Positions 36,445-45,082 are shown, counted from the stretch's first letter. The stretch is DNA of 64,000 nucleotides from Desulfuribacillus stibiiarsenatis (GCF_001742305.1 NZ_MJAT01000012.1:62001-126000); one strand, 5' to 3'. Notes: a model not told the origin generated them from the letters alone. Numbers and translations: made by a program.

Positions 36445-37838
36445 ACAATCAATCAAAACTTGGTGGTCGTCAGCCGATGAGTCTCCTTGAAGACCAACTA
36501 CGCATATCCGGGTTTGGAGAAGTAGCACTAGGATATACAGAAGAGCAAGCAATTGCTGAAGCAAAGCGTTGTTTACAATGCAAGAAGCCGTTATGCCAAC
36601 AAGGTTGCCCAGTAAATATTGATATTAAAGATTTTATCGGGCTTATAGCAGAAGGAAAGTTCTCAGAAGCTTGTGAAAAGATTAAAGAAAAGAACAGCCT
36701 TCCGGCTGTCTGTGGTCGTGTATGCCCGCAAGAAGAACAATGTGAGATTAAATGTATTGTTGGGATTAAAGGTGAAGCAGTAGCCATCGGTAGACTGGAA
36801 CGCTTTGTTGCTGATCATGTAATGTCAATGGAACGTGAAAAGGTAGATTGTGCGATTCAGGCAGGTAAGAAAGTAGCTGTTGTTGGTTCTGGTCCCGCTG
36901 GTTTAGCTTGTGCTAGTGAACTAGCAAAACTTTGTTACGATGTTACCATGTATGAAGCATTCCATGAGCCTGGTGGAGTATTGATGTATGGGATTCCGCA
37001 ATTCCGTTTACCGAAAGAGATTGTAAAAGAAGAAGTAGAATTCCTTCGCCAAATCGGAGTAAAGATTGAGTGTAATGTAATCATTGGGAAAACATTGACG
37101 ATTGATGATTTGTTTGCCATGGGATTTGAAGCTGTGTTTCTAGGAACCGGTGCTGGACTACCATATTTCTTAGGAATAGAAGGCGAAAATTTAAACGGCG
37201 TATATTCCGCCAATGAGTTTTTAACAAGAGTAAACTTGATGAGGGCGTACAAGTTTCCGGAATATCGTACACCGGTCCACGTTGGCAATCGTGTAGCCGT
37301 AGTTGGCGCTGGAAACGTAGCAATGGACGCTGCTAGAACTGCTAAGCGTTTGGGTGCAGAGGTTCACATCATTTATCGTAGATCGGAAGAGGAAATGCCT
37401 GCTCGTAAAGAAGAGATTGAACATGCCAAGGAAGAGGAGATCCAATTCCAGACTTTATCAAACCCACTTCGATTAATTGGTGATGATAAAGGATATGTCA
37501 CAGGAATCGTTTGTGAAAAGATGGAGCTTGGTGAACCTGATAGCTCTGGTCGTCGTCGTCCGCAACCAATCCCGAATTCTGAATTTACTATCGACATTGA
37601 CACTTTAGTTGTAGCTGTCGGTCAGGGCCCTAATCCAATTGTTACCCAAGCAACACCGGAGCTACAGGTGAACAAGTGGGGAAATATTATAGTTGATGAA
37701 CAAACAGGTGCTACGTCAATTCCGGGTGTCTATGCTGGGGGAGACGTTGTCACAGGGGCTGCCACAGTAATTAAGGCTATGGGTGCTGGTAAAATTGCAG
37801 CCGTTGGTATTCACGATTACCTGATTGCAAAAGAATAA
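36435..37838 (+). CDS. nfnB: NfnB: NADPH-binding subunit, glutamate synthase small-chain-like
   Basis: Large subunit of NfnAB. The 467-residue protein has N-terminal [4Fe-4S] cysteines (AKRCLQCKKPLCQQGCPVNI and CGRVCPQEEQCEIKC), an FAD site VAVVGSGPAGLACASELA, a second nucleotide site VAVVGAGNVAMDAARTAKRLG and the terminal AGGDVVTGAATVIKAMGAGK. ATG 36435 is chosen with GGAGGTGTAGGC upstream. Immediate overlap with nfnA distinguishes it from a homotetrameric glutamate synthase. The complex interconverts NADH, NADPH and ferredoxin pools, supporting anaerobic metabolism. Confidence 0.93.
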   Translation: MSLNNQSKLGGRQPMSLLEDQLRISGFGEVALGYTEEQAIAEAKRCLQCKKPLCQQGCPVNIDIKDFIGLIAEGKFSEACEKIKEKNSLPAVCGRVCPQEEQCEIKCIVGIKGEAVAIGRLERFVADHVMSMEREKVDCAIQAGKKVAVVGSGPAGLACASELAKLCYDVTMYEAFHEPGGVLMYGIPQFRLPKEIVKEEVEFLRQIGVKIECNVIIGKTLTIDDLFAMGFEAVFLGTGAGLPYFLGIEGENLNGVYSANEFLTRVNLMRAYKFPEYRTPVHVGNRVAVVGAGNVAMDAARTAKRLGAEVHIIYRRSEEEMPARKEEIEHAKEEEIQFQTLSNPLRLIGDDKGYVTGIVCEKMELGEPDSSGRRRPQPIPNSEFTIDIDTLVVAVGQGPNPIVTQATPELQVNKWGNIIVDEQTGATSIPGVYAGGDVVTGAATVIKAMGAGKIAAVGIHDYLIAKE

Positions 37839-37897
37839 AAAGAATAGTGAAAAAAAGAAAAGTAAAAAATAACAATAAAATTCTATAAATTTTCTTA

Positions 37898-37926
37898 TGA
37901 GCGATACATTTCCCGTGTATCGCTCA
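37898..37926 (+). terminator. Hairpin between nfnB and folD
   Basis: Perfect 11-bp stem TGAGCGATACA/TGTATCGCTCA with a 7-base loop. The following TTGTGTTGTG is not a clean T-tract, so it may be a weak terminator or an RNA-stability hairpin. Confidence 0.55.
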
Positions 37927-37989
37927 TTGTGTTGTGTTAAAATATTAAGTAAATGAAATAATTTGTGATATCGGGGGTACATATTTTTC

Positions 37990-38838
37990 ATGGCAACTAT
38001 TATTGATGGTAAAAGAATTTCTTCAGAGATACGGGAAAGTTTGCGAAAAGAGGTAGAATTATTAAAATCACAAGGGATGCAGCCGGGACTAGCTGTTGTA
38101 ATCGTAGGTGAGGATCCTGCATCTCAGACATATGTTAGAAATAAAGCAAAAGCTTGTGAAGATATTGGTATATACTCTGAAAAATATGAGCTAGATGCTT
38201 CCATTACACAACACCAACTATTAGAAAAAATTGATGAATTGAATAGCGATTCTAGAATTCATGGAATTTTAGTACAACTCCCATTGCCAAAAGGCATCGA
38301 TGAACAAGCGGTGATTGAAAGAATTTCTGCGGAAAAAGACGTCGATGGGTTCCATATTTTAAATGCTGGCAAATTACTTGTAGGTCAGAAAGGTTTTGTT
38401 CCATGTACACCGGCGGGTGTTATAGAAATGATTCGTCGAACAGGCGTATCCATGGCGGGAAAACATGTTGTAGTGATAGGTAGAAGTAATATTGTTGGTA
38501 AACCCGTGTCAATTCTTGCGCTCCAAGAAAACGCAACGGTAACGATTTGTCATTCTAAGACAAATAACTTACACGAAATGGTGAAGATGGCGGATATCGT
38601 CATTGCCGCTGTAGGTCGCCCACAAATGATAACGGGCGATATGATTAAAGATGGAGCCATTGTTATTGATGTTGGTATCAATCGTGTCGATGGCAAGCTA
38701 GTTGGTGATGTGAACTACAAAGAAGCTGAGGAGAAGGCGTCTTTTATCACACCTGTTCCTGGTGGAGTAGGCCCTATGACAATTACGATGCTATTGCAAA
38801 ACACTGTGGAAGCTTGTAAACGTACAAATAATATATAA
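37990..38838 (+). CDS. folD: Bifunctional methylenetetrahydrofolate dehydrogenase/cyclohydrolase
   Basis: Interconverts methylene-, methenyl- and formyl-tetrahydrofolate with NADP. The 282-residue protein has the catalytic Tyr/Lys region DPASQTYVRNKAKACEDIGI, LVQLPLPKGID, EKDVDGFHILNAGKL, the NADP loop VVVIGRSNIVGKP and the terminal TPVPGGVGPMTITMLLQNT. ATCGGGGGTAC precedes the ATG. Products of the glycine cleavage system feed this enzyme, and NfnAB next door handles NADPH. Confidence 0.97.
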   Translation: MATIIDGKRISSEIRESLRKEVELLKSQGMQPGLAVVIVGEDPASQTYVRNKAKACEDIGIYSEKYELDASITQHQLLEKIDELNSDSRIHGILVQLPLPKGIDEQAVIERISAEKDVDGFHILNAGKLLVGQKGFVPCTPAGVIEMIRRTGVSMAGKHVVVIGRSNIVGKPVSILALQENATVTICHSKTNNLHEMVKMADIVIAAVGRPQMITGDMIKDGAIVIDVGINRVDGKLVGDVNYKEAEEKASFITPVPGGVGPMTITMLLQNTVEACKRTNNI

Positions 38839-38870
38839 CGTTATAAATTGAATTTAATGATGATGTAGCA

Positions 38871-38906
38871 ATGAAAGCCATGAAAGCCTTGAAAGCCATG
38901 AAAGCA
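38871..38906 (+). repeat. 9-base tandem repeat upstream of xseA
   Basis: Four consecutive units of the ATGAAAGCC type (third unit TTGAAAGCC, fourth ATGAAAGCA), in frame with xseA and encoding MKA repeats if translated. It offers several in-frame start codons ahead of the likely true start at 38940. Confidence 0.75.
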
Positions 38907-38939
38907 ATGAATCGTAATGATGCAGTAAGGAGCATAGGA

Positions 38940-40181
38940 ATGAAAGCGACTGCTTGGAGTGTTAGTCAACTTACTAAATATATAAAAAATATTTTTGAAA
39001 ATGATTGGCAATTGACACAAGTGTGGGTACAAGGTGAGATATCGAATTTTACGCGTCATTCCAGTGGCCATATGTATTTTAGCATAAAGGACGATAAAAG
39101 CGTGATCCGAAGTATTATGTTTGCTGGTAATAATCGAGGATTACAATTTATCCCGAAAAACGGTATGAAAGTAATCATCAAAGGGTACGTTACTGTTTTT
39201 GAGCGTGATGGACAATATCAGTTATACGCTCAAGAGATGATTCCCGATGGAGTTGGGAACCTATATTTAGCGTTTGAGCAACTGAAGTCAAAGCTGAAAC
39301 AAGAAGGGTTATTTGACGAACTCGATAAAAAGTTGATTCCTTTTTTGCCGAAAGGCATAGCCGTGATAACGTCTAACACAGGTGCAGCAATTCGCGATGT
39401 CCTTACTACTGTGAAACGAAGAAATCCATTGATTCCAGTATATGTGATTCCTGCGACAGTTCAGGGTGTGAACGCCCCAGGAGAGATTTGTCAAGCCATC
39501 TCTCTCGTTGAAACAAAGTGTGCACATCTCGTAGATGTCATACTGTTAGTCCGTGGTGGAGGTTCGATTGAGGAATTGTGGGCATTTAATGAGGAAATTG
39601 TGGCGAGAAAAATACACGAATGTTCAATTCCGATTGTAGTAGGAGTTGGTCATGAGACGGACTTCACGATTGCAGACTTTGTTGCAGATTTAAGGGCTCC
39701 GACTCCGACTGGTGCGGCTGAACTAGTTTCGCCACCACTACATGAGTTAAATCAAGGAATTATCGATAGAAGTCATCGCTTACAAGATTCTATGCATCGT
39801 ATTATCAATCGCTTTCACGAACGATTGGCATATATGCAGAATTCGAAGGTGCTAACAAAGCCAGAGCTGATGTTTACAGAGAGAAAAACTCTAGTCGATT
39901 GGCTTACGACACAAATGCAGAACGCCATAGAAAATAAAGTTGAAAAATCGATTCATCAATATCAACTGCTCAATCAAAGATTAGACGATTTAAGCCCATT
40001 AAAAATCATGGGTAGAGGTTTTTCTATTATTCATAAGATAAAAACGCAAGAACAACAGCAGGAAAAAGAGTTAGTACTCTCTGTCAAACAAGTAAAAGTA
40101 AATGAACAGGTGAATGTTACGTTACTTGATGGAGAGTTACAATGCACGGTATGGGGGATTCAAAATGGCAAAAAAAAATGA
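38940..40181 (+). CDS. xseA: Exodeoxyribonuclease VII large subunit
   Basis: Catalytic subunit of the single-strand DNA exonuclease VII. OB-fold N-terminus (SVSQLTKYIKNIF-like SVSQLTKYIKNIFENDW, then VWVQGEISNFTRHSSGHMYF), GIAVITSNTGAAIRDVLTT, DVILLVRGGGSIEELWAFN and VGVGHETDFTIADFVADLRAPTPTGAAEL are diagnostic. ATG 38940 is chosen since AAGGAGC precedes it and it gives the usual N-terminus; upstream in-frame ATGs lie in a 9-base repeat. Overlaps xseB by 17 bases. Coiled-coil C-terminal region at about 270-360. Confidence 0.96.
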   Translation: MKATAWSVSQLTKYIKNIFENDWQLTQVWVQGEISNFTRHSSGHMYFSIKDDKSVIRSIMFAGNNRGLQFIPKNGMKVIIKGYVTVFERDGQYQLYAQEMIPDGVGNLYLAFEQLKSKLKQEGLFDELDKKLIPFLPKGIAVITSNTGAAIRDVLTTVKRRNPLIPVYVIPATVQGVNAPGEICQAISLVETKCAHLVDVILLVRGGGSIEELWAFNEEIVARKIHECSIPIVVGVGHETDFTIADFVADLRAPTPTGAAELVSPPLHELNQGIIDRSHRLQDSMHRIINRFHERLAYMQNSKVLTKPELMFTERKTLVDWLTTQMQNAIENKVEKSIHQYQLLNQRLDDLSPLKIMGRGFSIIHKIKTQEQQQEKELVLSVKQVKVNEQVNVTLLDGELQCTVWGIQNGKKK

Positions 40182-40410
40182 CATTACTTTCGATCAGTCA
40201 TTAAAGGAACTCGAGGGGATTGTGAAACAGCTAGAATCGGGTGACATTCCTTTAGAAGATGCAATTGAGTTATACAAGAAGGGTATGATTCTATCGAAGC
40301 AATGCAATGAGAAGTTAAATGTAGCGGAACAGAAGGTCCAGCAAATTACGCTAGAAAATCAAACGCTAGTATTTCAACCGATGAAAGATAAGGAGGGGGA
40401 ACTTTGTTAG
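40165..40410 (+). CDS. xseB: Exodeoxyribonuclease VII small subunit
   Basis: An 81-residue helical protein: ITFDQSLKELEGIVKQLESG, IPLEDAIELYKKGM, and a following coiled coil. This is the whole XseB fold. ATG 40165 follows GGGGGATTC within xseA. It overlaps ispA by 7 bases. Confidence 0.96.
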   Translation: MAKKNDITFDQSLKELEGIVKQLESGDIPLEDAIELYKKGMILSKQCNEKLNVAEQKVQQITLENQTLVFQPMKDKEGELC

Positions 40411-41303
40411 ACGTGACGCTCAAAGCTTATTTACAGGACAAAATCACAATCATTAACGATGCACTAGATAAGTATTTGGAATATAAGAAACCCCATCCTG
40501 AAGTAATCTATGAATCGATGCGATATAGTGTGTTTGCTGGTGGAAAAAGGTTACGCCCAGTATTTATGCTTGCTACCTGTGAGGCTTTTGGCGGAGACAG
40601 CCAAGTAGCAATTCCAGCTGCTTGTGCTGTAGAGATGATCCATACGTATTCGTTAATCCATGATGACTTACCTGCTATGGATAATGATGATTATCGTAGA
40701 GGGAAACTCACAAATCACAAAAAGTTTAATGAAGCCACTGCCATACTAGCAGGCGATGCCTTGCTTACAAAAGCTTTTGGCACAATATGTTTGACAGATG
40801 TCAATAAAGTTCATCCGAATGTAATTCATCAAATGCTTTGTGAGATTAGTACTGCTGCTGGGGCCGAAGGAATGGTTGGTGGGCAAGTTGCAGATATGGA
40901 AGCAGAAGGAAAGCAAATTGAACTCCAAGATTTAGAATATATTCATGCGCATAAGACGGGTGCATTGTTATCTGTAGCAATTCGTTGTGGAGCAATTCTA
41001 GCAAACGCTAGCCTGGAGCAGCAAAAGTATATTGGAATATTCGCCGATCAATTAGGACTCGCATTTCAGATTCAGGATGACATTCTCGACATTGTAGGCA
41101 ACCAAGAAGTAATCGGTAAAAAAGTAGGCAGTGATATTGATAACAATAAGGCCACATACCCACGGTTGATTGGCCTCGAACAATCAAAAGCAAAAGTGCA
41201 GGAGTTGACAGAACAAGCGTTACAGGCGCTTGAACTAGCCAATTGTAAAGATTCAACATATCTTAGGGCAATTGCGAATTACTTGATCTCGCGTGAGTCG
41301 TAA
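40404..41303 (+). CDS. ispA: Farnesyl diphosphate synthase (polyprenyl synthetase)
   Basis: Condenses IPP with DMAPP/GPP to farnesyl diphosphate. 299 residues with both Asp-rich motifs (LIHDDLPAMDNDDYRRG and FQIQDDILDIVG), YSVFAGGKRLRPVF and GGQVADMEAEG. TTG start at 40404 after AAGGAGGGGG. Downstream comes OLE RNA, oapA and dxs; dxs makes the isoprenoid precursor, so ispA and dxs flank the RNA in one metabolic cluster. Confidence 0.96.
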   Translation: MLDVTLKAYLQDKITIINDALDKYLEYKKPHPEVIYESMRYSVFAGGKRLRPVFMLATCEAFGGDSQVAIPAACAVEMIHTYSLIHDDLPAMDNDDYRRGKLTNHKKFNEATAILAGDALLTKAFGTICLTDVNKVHPNVIHQMLCEISTAAGAEGMVGGQVADMEAEGKQIELQDLEYIHAHKTGALLSVAIRCGAILANASLEQQKYIGIFADQLGLAFQIQDDILDIVGNQEVIGKKVGSDIDNNKATYPRLIGLEQSKAKVQELTEQALQALELANCKDSTYLRAIANYLISRES

Positions 41304-41624
41304 AAGGGCAAAAAAAATACAGGAAAACCGTTGGTTTCCTGCAGAGAGAGTAGAAGTTTGTACACAAAAGTGCACTGAGAGGGAAAAATTCGTTAAAGAA
41401 TTTTTAGTTCTCAAATTAGAACTAATATAAGCTTACTCTGAATTATTGCCTTTTACAATAGCAATTAAGGGCGGTTTTATTACTAGTGAGGCATAAGGTT
41501 TCATAGAAGAGTGAAATTGTCCGGAATTCTTTCATTTCTGTTGTTAATCAATCTTTAAAGTCTTTTAGCTGGTCGTAAGATGGGTTCTTGTTCGTAAGCA
41601 TAGTTATAAACACTTGGTTGTTAT
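41304..41624 (+). other. Intergenic region ispA-OLE: hairpins, no gene
   Basis: About 320 bases without a credible ORF. It holds a hairpin CAGGAAA/TTTCCTG at 41320-41341 without a T-tract, and a perfect inverted repeat TTAGTTCT-N6-AGAACTAA at 41404-41425. The rest is AT-rich with no feature recognised, up to the promoter at 41625. Confidence 0.5.
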
Positions 41625-41653
41625 TTGTTAAGGAATTTGAACTTTGGTATAAT
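41625..41653 (+). promoter_or_regulatory. SigA-type promoter of OLE RNA
   Basis: TTGTTA, a 17-base spacer and a perfect TATAAT. Transcription would start near 41660, right at the beginning of the conserved OLE sequence, so the RNA can be made independently of ispA. Confidence 0.7.
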
Positions 41654-41659
41654 ATATAA

Positions 41660-42275
41660 GTATTAGAGTGGTGCAGTATTCTAGTCAATCAATCCTCATT
41701 TGAAGGCGGGGCTAAAAATCCGCCAAAGGGCACATCGATGAAGTTCCTGGTGGCGGCTGCTGACGCCCAGTCGGGGGTCGTTACTGGGAGTTAAGGTTGT
41801 GGGGCGATCCACAATGGCATGTGGGCGTTGACCCTACTTCCGCGGAGGCCCAAGTGCGTGGTTGTGAATGATCGGTTCACGAGCATGGCTTGGGGTATGA
41901 ACCTATGTTGCGAGCCATTTAGATTTAACAGCTTGTGTATAGCGTAGCCTGCCTTGAGTGATAGTAGAGGGGATATATAGAAACCTTGCTTTTCTAGGCC
42001 AAGAAAACAAGTCATAGTGCTATATGAAATCTATGTTGCAAAAGAGGCTAGGATGAGGTAATTGGTTGTCGAGGAAAACTCCTAGACTGTCCGAAAGAAG
42101 CTTCTTGGGGATTAGAGTGCGGACTAAGTGGCAATCTAGTATGACGATCGGCGACGACGCCAATAGGGGAATAAAGGGAAACCGCCATGTTGGCAACGAT
42201 TTGGTTCCTCCTATGGGAAAACCAACTGGACCTAAGCCGCAATGTTTACCCAAGAAGCTACCACTCGTGATTTTA
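41660..42275 (+). ncRNA. ole: OLE RNA (ornate, large, extremophilic RNA)
   Basis: About 600 bases of GC-richer, highly structured, non-coding sequence between ispA and a DUF21-like membrane protein gene followed by dxs, which is exactly the known setting of OLE RNA. Internal features agree: the 5' CGGGGCTAAAAATCCG hairpin region, GGGGCGATCCACAATGGCATG, AAGTGCGTGGTTGTGAATGA, the paired GAGCATGGC/GAGCCATTTAG stretch and the 3' end with CCGCAATGTTTACCCAAGAA. In alkaliphilic Bacillus OLE forms a membrane complex with OapA and other proteins and supports growth in cold, alcohol or Mg stress. Boundaries are approximate. ORFs crossing the region on the minus strand are not genes. Confidence 0.9.
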
Positions 42276-42283
42276 CATAATAG

Positions 42284-42343
42284 CGAACTTTATAAGGCAT
42301 TCACTTCGTCTGTAGACAAAGTGAATGCCGAGTTTTGTTTAAT
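42284..42343 (+). terminator. Terminator hairpin after OLE RNA, related to the structured repeat
   Basis: Perfect 11-bp stem GGCATTCACTT/AAGTGAATGCC followed by GAGTTTTGTTTAA. It resembles the 3' hairpin of the intergenic repeats (AACT..AAGGCATTCAC / GTGAATGCC.AGTTTTGTTTA), so it may be a degenerate repeat end that now terminates OLE transcription. Confidence 0.7.
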
Positions 42344-42379
42344 ACTATCAGAAAGCATAAGTATTTTAATGAAGTTAGT

Positions 42380-42488
42380 ATAGCTGTGCATTAGCAACAC
42401 ATCAGCAGTAAACTGCTGTGTTGATGCGTCAGTGCAACTAAGGCGTTCTCATCGCTAAAGCTTTGGCGAATGCCAAGTTTTCTTTATA
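42380..42488 (+). repeat. Structured intergenic repeat, copy 2 (between OLE and oapA)
   Basis: 109 bases starting ATAGCTGTGCATTAGCAACA and ending GCCAAGTTTTCTTTATA. It folds into a CAGCAG/CTGCTG-tipped hairpin inside TGCATT/AGTGCA, then AACT-AA-GGCGTTC / GAATGCC-A-AGTT with a T-rich end. Shares its start, middle and end with copies at 5260 and 55272. It separates OLE RNA from its protein partner oapA, whose ribosome site lies 15 bases further on. Confidence 0.75.
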
Positions 42489-42516
42489 AAACATAGAATG
42501 TTAAGGAGTTACCTTT

Positions 42517-43158
42517 TTGAATGATTTAATAAAGTCTACATTAAAATGGACGGTAAGAATTAGTATAATCACATTTTTTCTAGCTGCATTATTCACAGTA
42601 CTTTCTAGTATTTTTGTAGAAAGATTGCACTGGTCTTATGGAGCTATTATTGTGCTGGTCATAATTTTGATCGGAGTTATCTTTGATACCATTGGAATTG
42701 CAGCTACTGCTGCTTGCGAAAAACCATTTCATGCAATGGCAACTAAAAGAGTTAACGGTTCAAAGGTAGCAATTCGAATTATCCGCAATGCAGATCAGTT
42801 TGCGAACTTCTGTAATGATGTGATTGGCGATATTGCTGGGATTATAAGTGGGGCAGCGAGTGCAGCAGTTATTATACAGGTATTGCTCACAATCGATAGT
42901 AATAGTACAATATTTGATAATACTATTAAAATTGGTGTAACAAGCTTAGTTGCAGCTTTAACTGTTGGCGGGAAATCAATAGGAAAAACAATCGCAATTC
43001 AATATAGTCAAGAAATCATATTTATGGTTAGTAAAATATTAAATATAGTTGAGATGAAGTTAAATATCAAATTTTTTGATAATACTAAGAAAAAGAAGCC
43101 GAAACGAGGGAATAGAATTGACCCTACTAAAGACGATAAGCAGTCCAGAAACTGTTAA
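42517..43158 (+). CDS. oapA: OLE-associated protein OapA (DUF21-like membrane protein)
   Basis: A 213-residue membrane protein with about four helices (14-36, 42-62, 105-130, 135-155), a DUF21-like N-terminal region with FDTIGIAATAACEKPFHAMA and a Lys/Arg-rich C-terminus (KKKKPKRGNRIDPTKDDK). Position directly after OLE RNA and before dxs, plus the FDTIGIA-type sequence, identify it as OapA, the protein that binds OLE RNA and carries it to the membrane. TTG start at 42517 after AAGGAG. Its 3' end overlaps dxs. Confidence 0.9.
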   Translation: MNDLIKSTLKWTVRISIITFFLAALFTVLSSIFVERLHWSYGAIIVLVIILIGVIFDTIGIAATAACEKPFHAMATKRVNGSKVAIRIIRNADQFANFCNDVIGDIAGIISGAASAAVIIQVLLTIDSNSTIFDNTIKIGVTSLVAALTVGGKSIGKTIAIQYSQEIIFMVSKILNIVEMKLNIKFFDNTKKKKPKRGNRIDPTKDDKQSRNC

Positions 43159-45016
43159 ACAATTGAATGCGAATGAAAAGAGGCAATTAGCAGCAGAAAT
43201 TCGTGATTTCCTTATAGAAAAAGTATCAAAAACTGGTGGGCATCTAGGCCCAAACCTGGGAGTTGTTGAATTAACAATTGCTCTGCATAGTGTTTTTGAA
43301 AGTCCAAAGGACAAAATCGTATGGGATGTAGGTCATCAGTCGTACGTGCATAAAATCCTTACAGGGCGTAAAGACGAGTTCGAAGGTCTCCGCTGCTATA
43401 AAGGCATTTCTGGTTTTCCAAAATGTAAAGAGAGTGAGCATGACGTCTTTGAAACGGGTCATAGTAGCACTTCTATATCTGCTGCCCTTGGTATGGCAAT
43501 TGCAGGACAATTAAGAAATGAGGAATATCATTCAATTGCAGTCATTGGCGATGGTGCGATGACCGGCGGAATGGCGCTAGAAGCTCTGAATCATGCAGGA
43601 CATGGTGATGCCAATCTGATTGTAATATTAAATGACAATGAAATGTCAATTGCACCGAATGTAGGGGCATTATCTAACTATTTGACTAGAGTAAGAACAG
43701 ACCCGAATTATTCAAGAGCAAAAGATGATATAGAGTTATTCTTCAAGAAGATTCCTGCCATTGGCAATACAATGCTAAAGACAGCAGAGCGTATTAAGGA
43801 TAGTCTTAAGTATCTGTTTGTTTCTGGCATGTTGTTTGAAGAGCTAGGTTTTACATATCTCGGACCGATTGACGGTCATAACATAGAAGATTTAGAGATG
43901 ACCTTTCAACAAGCCAAAAAATGCAAAGGTCCAATTCTAGTTCATATATTAACGAAAAAAGGACAGGGCTATGAGCCAGCAATTGAAAATCCGGATTTAT
44001 TCCACGGTGTGGGTCCATTCTGCATCGATACAGGGAGACCAATCAAGGAGCCATGTCCACCAAGCTTTACACAGGTGTTTGGTGAAACACTCGTTGAATT
44101 AGCTGAGAAAGACCCTAATATTATAGCAATTACTGCAGCTATGCCAACTGGTACGGGTTTAAAGGCTTTTGCGCAGAAGTTTCCAAAGCGTTTTATTGAT
44201 GTTGGAATTGCAGAACAACACGCTGTAACTTTGGCCGCTGGATTAGCAAGACAAGGTTTTCGTCCTGTGTTTGCAGTATATTCAACGTTTTTACAAAGAG
44301 GCTATGACCAAGTATTACATGATGTTTGCTTGCAGAATCTGCCAGTAATTTTTGCCATTGATAGAGCTGGGTTAGTTGGACAAGATGGTGAGACACATCA
44401 TGGGGTGTTCGATATTTCCTATCTCAGACATATCCCAAACCTAACGATTATGATGCCTAAGGATGAAGAAGAGCTGCGCCAAATGATGTGCACTGCATTA
44501 TCGATGCAATCACCAGTGGCAATACGATATCCTCGCTTAAACGGATACGGTATACCTCAATCATCGCTGAGTCCATTACTAACCGGAAAGATGGAATCCA
44601 TTCGTCAAGGAAAAGACCTTACGATTGTCGCTATTGGTCCTATGGTTGAATTAGCAAATGAAGTCGCTAACGTGTTAGATGGAAAAGGGATACACACAAC
44701 AGTGATCAATGGACGGTTTATTAAACCTTTAGACGGGGCAATGCTACATAATTTAGCTACAGGCGGAAGACCGATTTTCGTACTAGAGGAGCATGCTTTA
44801 CAAGGTGGTTTTGGCAGCGCAATACTAGAATTCATGGAAAGCGAGCAGCTTGATACAAGTGTTGTGAGACGTTTTGGTATTCCAGACGAGTTTGTCGAAC
44901 ACGGAACTAGAGATCAATTGCTGGAGCAATTAGGATTAACAGCAGAGAAAATAGCCTTTCAGGCTCAAAAGCATTTACTTGAATATAATGCGTATAACAA
45001 AACAGCTTCTCTATAA
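43118..45016 (+). CDS. dxs: 1-deoxy-D-xylulose-5-phosphate synthase
   Basis: Thiamine-diphosphate enzyme that starts the MEP isoprenoid pathway from pyruvate and glyceraldehyde-3-phosphate. Visible: KTGGHLGPNLGVVELTIALH, WDVGHQSYVHKILTGR, the ThDP motif GDGAMTGGMALEALN...LNDNEMSI, and the transketolase centre DVGIAEQHAVTLAAGLA. The start TTG 43118 lies inside the oapA 3' end with CGAGGGAATAG upstream and gives an N-terminus similar to other Dxs proteins; the ATG at 43076 is less likely. 632 residues is normal. Confidence 0.96.
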   Translation: MTLLKTISSPETVKQLNANEKRQLAAEIRDFLIEKVSKTGGHLGPNLGVVELTIALHSVFESPKDKIVWDVGHQSYVHKILTGRKDEFEGLRCYKGISGFPKCKESEHDVFETGHSSTSISAALGMAIAGQLRNEEYHSIAVIGDGAMTGGMALEALNHAGHGDANLIVILNDNEMSIAPNVGALSNYLTRVRTDPNYSRAKDDIELFFKKIPAIGNTMLKTAERIKDSLKYLFVSGMLFEELGFTYLGPIDGHNIEDLEMTFQQAKKCKGPILVHILTKKGQGYEPAIENPDLFHGVGPFCIDTGRPIKEPCPPSFTQVFGETLVELAEKDPNIIAITAAMPTGTGLKAFAQKFPKRFIDVGIAEQHAVTLAAGLARQGFRPVFAVYSTFLQRGYDQVLHDVCLQNLPVIFAIDRAGLVGQDGETHHGVFDISYLRHIPNLTIMMPKDEEELRQMMCTALSMQSPVAIRYPRLNGYGIPQSSLSPLLTGKMESIRQGKDLTIVAIGPMVELANEVANVLDGKGIHTTVINGRFIKPLDGAMLHNLATGGRPIFVLEEHALQGGFGSAILEFMESEQLDTSVVRRFGIPDEFVEHGTRDQLLEQLGLTAEKIAFQAQKHLLEYNAYNKTASL

Positions 45017-45030
45017 AGGAAGCTGTTTTT
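44999..45030 (+). terminator. Terminator after dxs
   Basis: AAAACAGCTTC/GAAGCTGTTTT stem, loop containing the dxs stop codon, followed by TC. The 5' arm is within the last dxs codons. Confidence 0.75.
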
Positions 45031-45082
45031 CGCAATTGGAGAATGAGTGGCTATAGTATTTCATTACGTTAGGGGTAGCATA

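Noticed and set aside
41791-42383. Several ORFs of 60-105 codons on both strands inside the OLE region
   Set aside because: They overlap each other, have no ribosome sites and lie in the conserved structured RNA; no protein similarity is recognisable.
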